A stretch of DNA of 7,655 nt, from the NCBI GenBank assembly GCA_030039895.1, contig JASHUR010000278.1:1-7655 (forward strand). The letters run 5' to 3'. The translations under genes and the position numbers were made by a program. Positions within the stretch are counted from its first letter, which is position 1. Each line of letters opens with the position of its first letter. This document shows, piece after piece, positions 1 through 5,493 of the stretch. Under the pieces are notes generated by a model. That model had not been told where the DNA came from, did no database searches, and was given only the letters and a program-made list of their open reading frames with translations. The DNA is from Acidobacteriaceae bacterium. Its GTDB lineage: Bacteria; Acidobacteriota; Terriglobia; Terriglobales; Acidobacteriaceae.

Positions 1-3
1 CGC

Positions 4-1203
4 ATGACGAGTTTCCGCCGCACTGTCGCCGTCGTCACCAGTTCACGCGCCGACTACAGCCATCTCTACTGGCCGCTCAAAGATCTCGCCGCACACCCCG
101 CCGTCGACCTCCGCCTCATCGCGCTCGGCTCGCACCTCGCGCCCACCTTCGGCCATACCGTCCGGGAGATCGACCGCGACCAGTTTCCCATTGCCGCACG
201 CATTGAATGCCTTCTTAACTCGGACTCCGACATCGGCATGGCCAAAACTATCGGCGTCGCCACGCTCAGCCTGGCCGACACACTCGGGCAAATCCGCCCG
301 GACCTGATTCTTCTCATCGCCGACCGCTACGAAATGCTCGCGCCCGCGTCCGTCGCGCTCGCCCTGCGCATTCCCATCGCGCACATCGAGGGTGGCGAAA
401 TCAGCGAAGGCGCCATCGACGACGCCGTCCGCAACGCCCTCACCAAAATGGCACACATTCACTTCACTTCCACTCATCTCGCGCGCCGCCGCGTGATCGC
501 CATGGGTGAAGAACCCTGGCGCGTCCATCGCGCCGGAGCGCCCTCGCTCGACCACCTCCGCCGGAGCACGCTGTTCACCCGCGAGCAGCTCGAGCAGCGC
601 CTCGGCATCGACCTCGGCCAGTCAACGCTCCTCGTCTCTTACCACCCCGTCACCATCCAGAGAGAAACCACCAGTGAAGTCGATGCGCTCTTCACCGCAC
701 TCGCACAAACTCCCGGCCAGATCCTCTTCTGCTATCCCAACTCCGACGCCGGCAGCCACCACATTATCCAGCGCACGCATGCATTCCTCGACGCGCGCAG
801 CCCGGAATCCGGTCCAGTGCGCATCTTCACCAACCTCGACCCCATCACTTACTGGAGCCTCCTCCGTTACATCGAAGTTCTCGCCGGCAATTCCAGCAGC
901 GGCATCATGGAGACCGCCTCCTTCGCCCTTCCCACCGTCAACATCGGCCTGCGCCAGAAGGGAAGGGAACGCGCCCGCAACATCCTCGACGCTGCTCCCG
1001 ACGCTGCCGACATCCTCGCTAAACTCACTCAGGCCCGCAGCCCGCAATTCCGCGCCTCGCTCGCCGGGATGGAAAACCTCTACGGCGACGGCCACGCGTC
1101 AGAAAAAATCGTTGAAGTCCTGACCACCGTCCCGCTCACGCCGTCGCTGCTCATCAAGCAGGCCCAGCCCATCCCCGCAGAGATACAAGACCCCGTCGTA
1201 TGA
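4..1203 (+). CDS. neuC: UDP-N-acetylglucosamine 2-epimerase (hydrolysing), NeuC/LegG family
   Basis: This cytoplasmic enzyme of the hydrolysing 2-epimerase family converts a UDP-activated GlcNAc-type sugar to the free ManNAc-type sugar plus UDP, the entry step to sialic or legionaminic acid. At 399 aa it has the usual length for the family. Visible family motifs are SSRADYSHL near residue 13, ADRYEML at 106-112 (Asp107, Arg108, Glu110), AHIEGGEISEGAIDDAVRNA starting at 126, GAPSLD at 178, SYHPVT at 212, GNSSSGIMETASF at 295 and NIGLRQKGRERARNI at 313. The last two motifs form the nucleotide-binding and catalytic C-terminal lobe. Most homologues have GDR where this protein has ADR, a mild change. 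The ATG lies three bases into the window, so its ribosome site and any upstream start cannot be seen. The stop overlaps the next gene's ATG (ATGA), which implies one operon. Whether the substrate is UDP-GlcNAc (NeuC) or a UDP-diacetyl-bacillosamine-like sugar (LegG) cannot be told from the sequence. Confidence 0.92.
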   Translation: MTSFRRTVAVVTSSRADYSHLYWPLKDLAAHPAVDLRLIALGSHLAPTFGHTVREIDRDQFPIAARIECLLNSDSDIGMAKTIGVATLSLADTLGQIRPDLILLIADRYEMLAPASVALALRIPIAHIEGGEISEGAIDDAVRNALTKMAHIHFTSTHLARRRVIAMGEEPWRVHRAGAPSLDHLRRSTLFTREQLEQRLGIDLGQSTLLVSYHPVTIQRETTSEVDALFTALAQTPGQILFCYPNSDAGSHHIIQRTHAFLDARSPESGPVRIFTNLDPITYWSLLRYIEVLAGNSSSGIMETASFALPTVNIGLRQKGRERARNILDAAPDAADILAKLTQARSPQFRASLAGMENLYGDGHASEKIVEVLTTVPLTPSLLIKQAQPIPAEIQDPVV

Positions 1204-2309
1204 ATATCCCACTCTCTGCACCCGACATTACCGACGCAGAAATCGACGCCGTCACCGCCGTCCTTCGCACCAGCCGCCTCAGCCTCGGCCCTAAGCTCAC
1301 TGAATTCGAGTCCGCGTTCGCGCAATACATCGGCACGCCGCACGCCATCGCCGTCAGCTCTGGAACTGCCGGCCTCCACCTTTGCATTCGCGCGCTCAGC
1401 CTGGGCCCCAGCGACGAAGTCATCGTGCCCTCGTTCACCTTCATCGCCGCCGCCAACGCCATCCGTTACGAGCGCGCAACGCCTGTCTTCGTAGATATCG
1501 ACCCCGTCACCCTCAACGCCACGCCCGAGCTGATTGAAGCTGCCATCACTCCGCGCACCCGCGCCATCCTCGCCGTGCACACCTTCGGCGTCCCGGCAGA
1601 CATGCCCGCAATCCTCGACATAGCGCGCCGCCACAACCTGCCTGTCATCGAAGACGCATGCGAGGCCATCGGCGCATCACTACACAACCGTCGCGTTGGC
1701 TCGTTTGGAGACGCCGCCGTCTTCGCCTTCTATCCGAATAAGCAGATCACCACCGGTGAAGGCGGAATGGTCGTCACCTCCAACGCCGAGTTTGCCGAAC
1801 ATATCCGCGCCCTGCGCAACCAGGGCCGCTACCCGTCCGACGACTGGCTCCAGCACTCCGAGCTTGGCTACAACTACCGCCTCTCGGAGCTTGCCTGCGC
1901 CCTCGGCCTCGCGCAGCTCCAGCGCATCGACTCCATCCTCGCCGCCCGCGCTGAGGTCGCGCGCCGCTATCGTGAGCGGCTTGTGAACCTCCCGCTCGCC
2001 CTGCAGCCGCTTGAGATCTCGAACGCCACCATAAGCTGGTTTGTGTACGTCGTACGCCTGCACGACCGCTACAGCCAGCCGCAGCGCGACGCGCTCCTGC
2101 GCGCGCTCACACACCACGGCATTGGATGCGCCCGCTACTTCGCGCCCATCCACCTGCAGCCCGCGTACTTTGATTGGAGAGACGTCCGCCTCCCCGTCAC
2201 TGAGACCGTCTCCGCGCGCACCCTCGCGCTGCCCTTCTTCAACCGCCTCACTGCCGAACAGCAGGACTATGTCTGCGGCACGCTATCGTGCGAGATCGAT
2301 CGCCTCTGA
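1200..2309 (+). CDS. DegT/DnrJ/EryC1/StrS family PLP-dependent sugar aminotransferase
   Basis: This is a fold-type I, PLP-dependent aminotransferase that transfers an amino group to a keto-sugar nucleotide. Its 369 aa is normal for the family. Visible motifs are SSGTAGLHL at 53-61 (PLP phosphate site), VPSFTF at 76-81, EDACEAIGAS at 151-160 (Asp152 is the likely partner of the pyridine nitrogen), FYPNKQITTGEGGMV at 177-191 with Lys181 as the Schiff-base lysine, GYNYRLSEL at 223-231, and the C-terminal YFAPIHLQPAY. The ATG overlaps the epimerase stop by 4 bp and has only a weak ribosome site, so translation is probably coupled. Next to a NeuC/LegG epimerase it could be the LegC-type or a 4-aminotransferase of a nonulosonic acid or amino-sugar pathway, but the substrate is not readable from sequence. 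Its last 43 bp are antisense to the end of the DoxX gene. Confidence 0.94.
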   Translation: MNIPLSAPDITDAEIDAVTAVLRTSRLSLGPKLTEFESAFAQYIGTPHAIAVSSGTAGLHLCIRALSLGPSDEVIVPSFTFIAAANAIRYERATPVFVDIDPVTLNATPELIEAAITPRTRAILAVHTFGVPADMPAILDIARRHNLPVIEDACEAIGASLHNRRVGSFGDAAVFAFYPNKQITTGEGGMVVTSNAEFAEHIRALRNQGRYPSDDWLQHSELGYNYRLSELACALGLAQLQRIDSILAARAEVARRYRERLVNLPLALQPLEISNATISWFVYVVRLHDRYSQPQRDALLRALTHHGIGCARYFAPIHLQPAYFDWRDVRLPVTETVSARTLALPFFNRLTAEQQDYVCGTLSCEIDRL

Positions 2310-2776
2310 ATTTTGTTCTGAATCAACCGGTCTAGCGAATAGGCTCCCGCGCCAAACACCAGTGCAATAAGCGACGCCATTAGAAAGGTAAAGGGGTCAG
2401 CGCTCCAGAACTTACTCGGGTCATTCGAGAACAGAGTGCGAAGCGCGTCTAGGTCGGAAACCAGATACGCCACGATCATATCGGCGGCCAGCAAAAATCC
2501 CGTCAGTCGCGTCAGCAGTCCCACAATCAGCAGAATGCCTCCTGCAAACTCCAGGAAGGAGATCGCCGGGGCCATCAGGCCCGGCAGCGGGATGCCGAGA
2601 CTGGCAAAAAAACCGGTCACGTGATCCAGGTGCCTCAGCTTGCCCCAGCCGGTCAGCGTGAACTGCCAGCCCCAGATCAGGCGAACCGCCAGCAGCAGCG
2701 GAGATTCCAGCCATTTGCACCCGCGCGTAAAATGCCCGTGCGCGCGCACCACTCCCGAGTTAAGAATCGATCCCAT
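2267..2776 (-). CDS. DoxX family membrane protein, last gene of the bufferin-type operon
   Basis: This is a 169-aa inner-membrane protein with four predicted helices at about residues 27-43, 65-88, 92-106 and 129-148. It carries the DoxX signatures FTLTGWGKL (39-47) near the end of helix 1 and the SFLEFAGGILLIVGLLTR segment starting at 73. DoxX proteins are often encoded beside DUF692/DUF2063 genes, and in hvf/buf operons they form the fourth member. Their exact role is unsettled; redox or quinone-linked functions have been proposed. It starts 14 bp after the bufC stop. Its ribosome site AAGGA overlaps that stop codon (TAAGGA) at about 10 bases from the ATG, which supports co-transcription. 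The C-terminus is polar (Lys/Arg/Ser rich), and its coding end runs 43 bp into the convergent aminotransferase gene. Membership of the operon is clear from spacing and strand; the biochemical function is not. Confidence 0.9.
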   Translation of the reverse strand: MGSILNSGVVRAHGHFTRGCKWLESPLLLAVRLIWGWQFTLTGWGKLRHLDHVTGFFASLGIPLPGLMAPAISFLEFAGGILLIVGLLTRLTGFLLAADMIVAYLVSDLDALRTLFSNDPSKFWSADPFTFLMASLIALVFGAGAYSLDRLIQNKIQRRSISHDSVPQT

Positions 2777-2790
2777 ATCGTCAGCCGTCC

Positions 2791-3702
2791 TTATTGTTGT
2801 TCGTTTGAAGTCTGCCTTGGAAACCAGCCCAGCCGCACCCAGGACGCAAACGCCTGCTGCAGAAACACCCCACGCTCTTCTTCTGTCAACGCACTGCCAT
2901 CAAGTGCCGTATCAATCGCCTTGCTGATCGTATCGCCGTTCAGCAGCGCCCGCAGCAGTCGAAAATCCTCGCGCTCCAGCCTCTTGTAGTACACCGAATT
3001 CTCCTGCCGGTGCACCGCAAGATAAATCTCCTCCGGTTCAAGCATCGCCACGCGCCGCACATGCTTCGTCTTCCGCTCCGCACTCGCATTGTTGCTGGCT
3101 GAATCGCTGCTCCCGTTCTCGCTCTGAATCTCAATCAGCAAATCATCCACCGGATAGCGCAGCTCCAGCACCCTCAAGTACGGCTGCAACCGCAGCCGCG
3201 AGTCATCATCAATCTCCATCAGGTCATCGGGGTCCAGGAGCTCTTCTGCACCCGAGTCGAACGCCTCGATATGCGCCCACTCCAGCCGCGCCATGTCCAT
3301 CGCCAGTTCCCGACGCGGCTCCACAAACTCCGGATGTTTCTCCAGCCACTCCACCAGCCGCGACCCCAGGTTCCGCAGCGTGAAGGACTTCGAAGGGCGC
3401 TCCGTCAGATACTCGCGCATCAGCTTCTCAAATTTCGCGCTGCCCAGAATTGCCTTCAGACCCGGAAAGTCCTCTTCAAAGCACGAATACAGCCGGAACC
3501 AATACATCCGGTTGTAAATCTCCAGCCGCTCAAACGACGTCAGCCGGTCGTTCGGTTTGATGATCGCGTCCGCCTCGTCCCGGTTCACCGCTCCGTCGCG
3601 CCGCCGCCGCGTCATGTTGTCGCCGCTCGTCAGCGGATGCATCACAGCCGCAGCCATCTTCCGTTGGATGTCCAGCAGTTCGCTGCCCCGCCGTTCGTTC
3701 AT
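2791..3702 (-). CDS. bufC: BufC/HvfC-type DUF2063 protein, partner of the MNIO maturase
   Basis: This 303-aa soluble protein has an N-terminal DUF2063 (HvfC/BufC) domain. The diagnostic stretch is ERLEIYNRMYWFRLYSCFEE at 58-77, followed by DFPGLKAILG. An early LDIQRKMAAAVMHPL motif is at 10-24, and the helix DMARLEWAHIEAFD lies at 136-149. The C-terminal domain has HRQENSVYYKRLE (231-243) and a final SWVRLGWF. A low-complexity Ser/Asn-rich linker at about 196-209 separates the halves. The family was once called a putative DNA-binding domain, but in RiPP systems it acts as the partner of the DUF692 maturase and is thought to bind and present the precursor. Its ATG overlaps the bufB stop by 4 bp (ATGA), and a strong GGGAG site lies just upstream, so the two proteins are probably made together. 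Function comes from family knowledge plus context; no catalytic residues are evident. Confidence 0.9.
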   Translation of the reverse strand: MNERRGSELLDIQRKMAAAVMHPLTSGDNMTRRRRDGAVNRDEADAIIKPNDRLTSFERLEIYNRMYWFRLYSCFEEDFPGLKAILGSAKFEKLMREYLTERPSKSFTLRNLGSRLVEWLEKHPEFVEPRRELAMDMARLEWAHIEAFDSGAEELLDPDDLMEIDDDSRLRLQPYLRVLELRYPVDDLLIEIQSENGSSDSASNNASAERKTKHVRRVAMLEPEEIYLAVHRQENSVYYKRLEREDFRLLRALLNGDTISKAIDTALDGSALTEEERGVFLQQAFASWVRLGWFPRQTSNEQQ

Positions 3703-4679
3703 CTCCCCGCTCCCGCCATCTCAGACAACGGCTTCGCAGTATCTTCCTTCGGCCTGTCTAACCCGCGCTTTTTTCGCTCCGCGGCCAAGAACTTCTCCGC
3801 CTTCAGTGCTTCGGCATGCACTTCGTCGAATGTCGGAATATTGTCGTCCCACTCGAGCAGCGTCGCTGTCGGTCCGCAGCGCTCAATCGCGCGCGCATAC
3901 AGTTGCCACACCGGCTCCAGCACAGGATGGTCATGCGTATCCAGAATGTACTTCTCAAACTTCGAGTGTCCGGCAATATGGATCTGCGCTACCCGCTCCG
4001 CAGGCACCGCATTCACATACGTGAACGGATCAAAATTATGGTTCTTCGACGAAACATAAATGTTGTTCACATCCAGCAGAATCCCGCAGTCCGCCTTCTC
4101 CACAACCTCGTTCAGGAACTCCCACTCTGTCATCTCCGATGCGTGGAACTCCGCGTAACTCGACACGTTCTCCACCACAACAGGAACCTCAAGGAAGTCT
4201 CGCGCATGCTTGACCCGCTCCGCGGTCACCTCGACTGCTTCCCATGTGTACGGCATCGGCAACAGATCATGCGTATAGCGCCCGTCCACTGAACCCCAGC
4301 AAAGGTGGTCGCTCAGCCACGGGGTATTCGTCCGCTTCACTAGGTGCTTCAACCGCTTCAGGTGCTCCGGGTCAGGATCGCTCGCCGATCCAAAGTACAT
4401 CGAAACACCGTGCTGCACCACGTTGTACTGGTCCAGAATCCTGTCCAGCACCTCCAGCGGACGCCCGCCGTCAACCATGTAGTTCTCTGAGATGATCTCG
4501 AACCAGTCCACCACCGGCTTACGCGTCAGTATGTGCTCGTAGTGGGGAATGCGCAGCCCAATCCCCACTCCGTAATCCGTGTATCCGTTAAAGCGATTCG
4601 CTGGCACCGGGGTACCCCACTCAAAAAAATAGTCGAGATCGATGAAGCGATCATCGAAAAAGTATGAAAGGGCCAGCAT
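3699..4679 (-). CDS. bufB: DUF692/MNIO family multinuclear iron oxidase, RiPP maturase (BufB-like)
   Basis: This is a TIM-barrel, iron-dependent oxidase of the DUF692 (MNIO) family, which oxidatively modifies Cys residues of RiPP precursors (thiooxazole or oxazolone/thioamide products in characterised members). Family motifs, numbered from the ATG at 4679, are DYGVGIGLRIPHY (35-47), WFEIISENYM (59-68), HGVSMYFGS (90-98), WLSDHLCWGS (121-130), VENVSSYAEF (169-178), LLDVNNIYV (201-209), AQIHIAGH (231-238), DTHDHPVLEP (247-256) and LLEWDDNIP (274-282). They supply the conserved His/Asp/Glu/Asn residues of the metal site. The start is uncertain. The ATG has an AAGGG site nine bases away but gives a 24-residue extension unlike the family. 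A GTG at 4607 gives a 302-aa protein beginning 12 residues before the conserved GVG, the usual layout. The gene follows the Cys-rich precursor and overlaps bufC. The C-terminal tail (about 300-326) is charged and probably disordered. Confidence 0.95.
   Translation of the reverse strand: MLALSYFFDDRFIDLDYFFEWGTPVPANRFNGYTDYGVGIGLRIPHYEHILTRKPVVDWFEIISENYMVDGGRPLEVLDRILDQYNVVQHGVSMYFGSASDPDPEHLKRLKHLVKRTNTPWLSDHLCWGSVDGRYTHDLLPMPYTWEAVEVTAERVKHARDFLEVPVVVENVSSYAEFHASEMTEWEFLNEVVEKADCGILLDVNNIYVSSKNHNFDPFTYVNAVPAERVAQIHIAGHSKFEKYILDTHDHPVLEPVWQLYARAIERCGPTATLLEWDDNIPTFDEVHAEALKAEKFLAAERKKRGLDRPKEDTAKPLSEMAGAGR
4639..4657 (-). promoter_or_regulatory. Second hairpin in the bufB leader or early coding region
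   Basis: TCGATGA and TCATCGA form a perfect 7-bp stem with a 5-base loop. A run of seven T on the minus strand (4629-4623) follows nine bases after the stem. It lies between the ATG at 4679 and the alternative GTG at 4607. If the GTG is the true start, this element and the one upstream both sit in the untranslated bufA2-bufB spacer. The gap to the T-tract is too long for a textbook intrinsic terminator. Confidence 0.3.
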
Positions 4680-4693
4680 AGCTGCCGGCCCTT
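4668..4693 (-). promoter_or_regulatory. Hairpin over the ribosome site and ATG of bufB
   Basis: Reading the minus-strand RNA, AAGGGCC (4693-4687) pairs perfectly with GGCCCTT (4674-4668). Inside it AGC pairs with GCT around a TAT loop, leaving a GGC bulge. The stem contains the AAGGG ribosome site and the G of the ATG at 4679. A T5 tract follows after six bases. It could damp bufB translation, act as a leaky attenuator below the precursor gene, or protect the precursor mRNA. Which of these applies cannot be decided from sequence. Confidence 0.45.
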
Positions 4694-4701
4694 ACGGTAA
4701 G

Positions 4702-4715
4702 CAGGTTAGCACCTG
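4702..4715 (-). promoter_or_regulatory. Small hairpin just downstream of the precursor stop
   Basis: CAGGT and ACCTG form a perfect 5-bp stem with a 4-base loop, beginning eight bases after the TAA of the precursor gene in the minus-strand transcript. It is weak alone. With the larger hairpin that follows, it could help raise precursor mRNA levels over maturase mRNA. No T-tract follows directly, so it is not called a terminator. Confidence 0.25.
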
Positions 4716-4723
4716 AGTACCAA

Positions 4724-5017
4724 TTAGCCCGGCATCTTGGAGCCGTCAGTCGCGCAGCCCCCTTTGCCTTTGCAACTGTTCTTGCCTTTGCAGCCATTGT
4801 CGCCGCTCTTGCAGCCACCCTGGCCCTTGCAGCTGTTTTTGCCCTTACAGGAATGCTTATGGACATGGGCCGCGAACGACATTAAACCAAACGACGCGCT
4901 GCCCACCTGTGTCACGGGGCTGGTTGAGCTTACCGTGGCGGCCTGCAATGCAGTCGCGCCACTCATCAGACCGGAAACCGCCGCGGCAACTAACAGGGAT
5001 TTCATCGAGTGCTTCAT
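4724..5017 (-). CDS. bufA2: Cys-rich RiPP metallophore precursor, BufA2 (bufferin) family
   Basis: This is a 97-aa secreted precursor. Residues 1-7 are basic, 8-24 form a hydrophobic segment (LLVAAAVSGLMSGATAL), and a signal-peptidase-I site is likely near 23-27, so the product should be periplasmic. A Ser/Thr/Val spacer and an HVHKHS segment (51-56) lead to a Cys/Lys/Gly-rich core with Cys57, 63, 69, 76, 82 and 88, spaced 6-6-7-6-6. This composition (CKGKNSCKG) matches the BufA2 type of bufferin, a copper- or metal-binding peptide whose Cys residues are oxidised by the adjacent MNIO enzyme. That role is family knowledge, not shown here. The start at 5017 is preferred because GGAGGA (5032-5027) lies nine bases upstream; the in-frame ATG at 5026 directly abuts that site and would be too close. 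bufB follows after a hairpin-containing spacer of 44 bp (or 116 bp if bufB starts at GTG). Confidence 0.87.
   Translation of the reverse strand: MKHSMKSLLVAAAVSGLMSGATALQAATVSSTSPVTQVGSASFGLMSFAAHVHKHSCKGKNSCKGQGGCKSGDNGCKGKNSCKGKGGCATDGSKMPG
4754..4849 (-). repeat. Duplicated CKGKNSCKGxGGC block in the precursor core
   Basis: Two 13-residue blocks, residues 57-69 (4811-4849) and 76-88 (4754-4792), differ at one residue (Gln66 versus Lys85). They are separated by the 6-residue linker KSGDNG. The DNA shows the same internal repetition, with recurring TTGCC(C/T)TT(G/A)CA units on the plus strand. Each block carries three Cys and is itself built from two CKGxx units, so the core probably grew by tandem duplication. 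Confidence 0.8.
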
Positions 5018-5082
5018 TTCGATCATTCCTCCATGATTCAGGCCATGACTCGACGGAATTCCGCCGGTGGGGGCCTGTCTGT

Positions 5083-5097
5083 ACTGTCTATGACAGT
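5083..5097. promoter_or_regulatory. Perfect 6-bp dyad (ACTGTC-TAT-GACAGT), candidate operator
   Basis: A perfect inverted repeat with a 3-bp centre lies 66-80 bp upstream of the precursor start. It overlaps the -10 element of the ECF-like promoter candidate and its predicted start site. That placement suits a repressor site, but I do not recognise the cognate regulator. The same sequence could instead be a small hairpin at the 5' end of the transcript. Confidence 0.35.
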
Positions 5098-5118
5098 GCC
5101 AGCGCCGATAAGGTTACA
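5092..5118 (-). promoter_or_regulatory. Candidate ECF-sigma promoter of the bufferin operon
   Basis: On the minus strand, TGTAACC (5118-5112) is followed by a 16-bp spacer and TGTC (5095-5092). This resembles the ECF-type GGAAC-N16/17-CGTC layout. The -35 also resembles the GTAACC motif that, as I recall it, is used by SigF for bufferin-type operons in Caulobacter; the -10 differs from that system. The start would fall near 5085, leaving a leader of about 68 bases. No convincing sigma-70 promoter was found on this strand between 5027 and 5220. Confidence 0.4.
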
Positions 5119-5235
5119 GCATTTGCACAACACTTTTCTGGAGTTTTCAAGAACTTATTTCGATTAAAGAAAACAAATTCACCCTTACTTTTCACTTACC
5201 CCAATTGCCTCAAACTGCATCTAAGAGCCTTGCGT

Positions 5236-5264
5236 TTGACCCCCGTACGCACCCCCCGTATCAT
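5236..5264 (+). promoter_or_regulatory. Sigma-70-type promoter of the tRNA gene
   Basis: TTGACC (5236-5241) and TATCAT (5259-5264) are separated by exactly 17 bp. The -10 ends 22 bp before the first base of the tRNA, which fits a start near 5271 with a short processed 5' leader. The surrounding stretch 5101-5270 is AT-richer than the rest of the window, as expected for a divergent promoter region. The rest of the 5027-5286 gap holds the opposing bufferin-operon promoter candidate, and I see no gene in it. Confidence 0.65.
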
Positions 5265-5286
5265 AAAAATCGACCCTCCTACATCC

Positions 5287-5363
5287 GGCGGAGTAGCTCA
5301 GATGGTTAGAGCGACGGACTCATAACCCGTAGGTCGGCAGTTCGATTCTGCCCTCCGCCACCA
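5287..5363 (+). tRNA. tRNA-Met (CAT), probably the elongator
   Basis: A full 77-base cloverleaf is visible. The acceptor stem is GGCGGAG with CTCCGCC (7 perfect pairs), the D stem GCTC with GAGC, and the anticodon loop CTCATAA with CAT at 5321-5323. The T stem is GGCAG with CTGCC around TTCGATT, followed by discriminator A and an encoded CCA. The perfectly paired first base pair argues against initiator tRNA-fMet, which has a mismatched position 1-72. The body resembles elongator Met. A tRNA-Ile2 read through lysidine-modified CAT cannot be excluded without the genome's full tRNA set. The innermost anticodon-stem pair, 31-39, is A-C rather than A-U. Confidence 0.96.
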
Positions 5364-5493
5364 GAAGATCCCTCGCCCTCGGCGCCTGCCCTCTGCCCCA
5401 ATCCATGGGTGCTCCGTAGCCATTCCCCAGTGTGCCGCGGCCTGGAGTATCATCAAGCTAACCACCGCTGCTTGCGGATGGTCTTTTATATAT

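Noticed and set aside
506..1123. 205-codon plus-strand frame inside the epimerase gene
   Set aside because: It is Ser/Pro/Ala-rich low-complexity sequence in a shifted frame. The epimerase frame carries all the family motifs.
3271..4059. 262-codon plus-strand open frame across bufC and bufB
   Set aside because: Its translation is Arg/Pro/His/Ser-rich and featureless, and it is antisense to two well-supported genes.
4636..4693. Classical intrinsic terminator after the precursor gene
   Set aside because: The stems are plausible, but the T-tracts begin 6-9 bases after the stems instead of directly, so I list them as hairpins and possible attenuators only.
5027..5046. Two tiny upstream frames (ATGGCCTGA and ATGGAGGAATGA) in the leader of the precursor gene, as possible regulatory uORFs
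   Set aside because: They are two and three codons long, lack ribosome sites, and the second overlaps the precursor's own GGAGGA. Chance is the simpler explanation.
5054..5063. 10-bp palindrome CGGAATTCCG in the bufferin leader as an operator
   Set aside because: It is short and GC-flanked, lies downstream of the predicted start, and has no recognised regulator. It may at most form a small AAUU-loop hairpin.
5287..5363. tRNA gene as an integration (att) site for a mobile element
   Set aside because: No integrase, no direct repeat of the tRNA 3' end and no composition shift are visible in the window.
5448..5493. Promoter for the S41 gene from TATCAT at 5448 or the TATATATATAT run before the ATG
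   Set aside because: No -35 element sits at proper spacing from TATCAT, and the TA run reaches the start codon itself, so neither can be supported.
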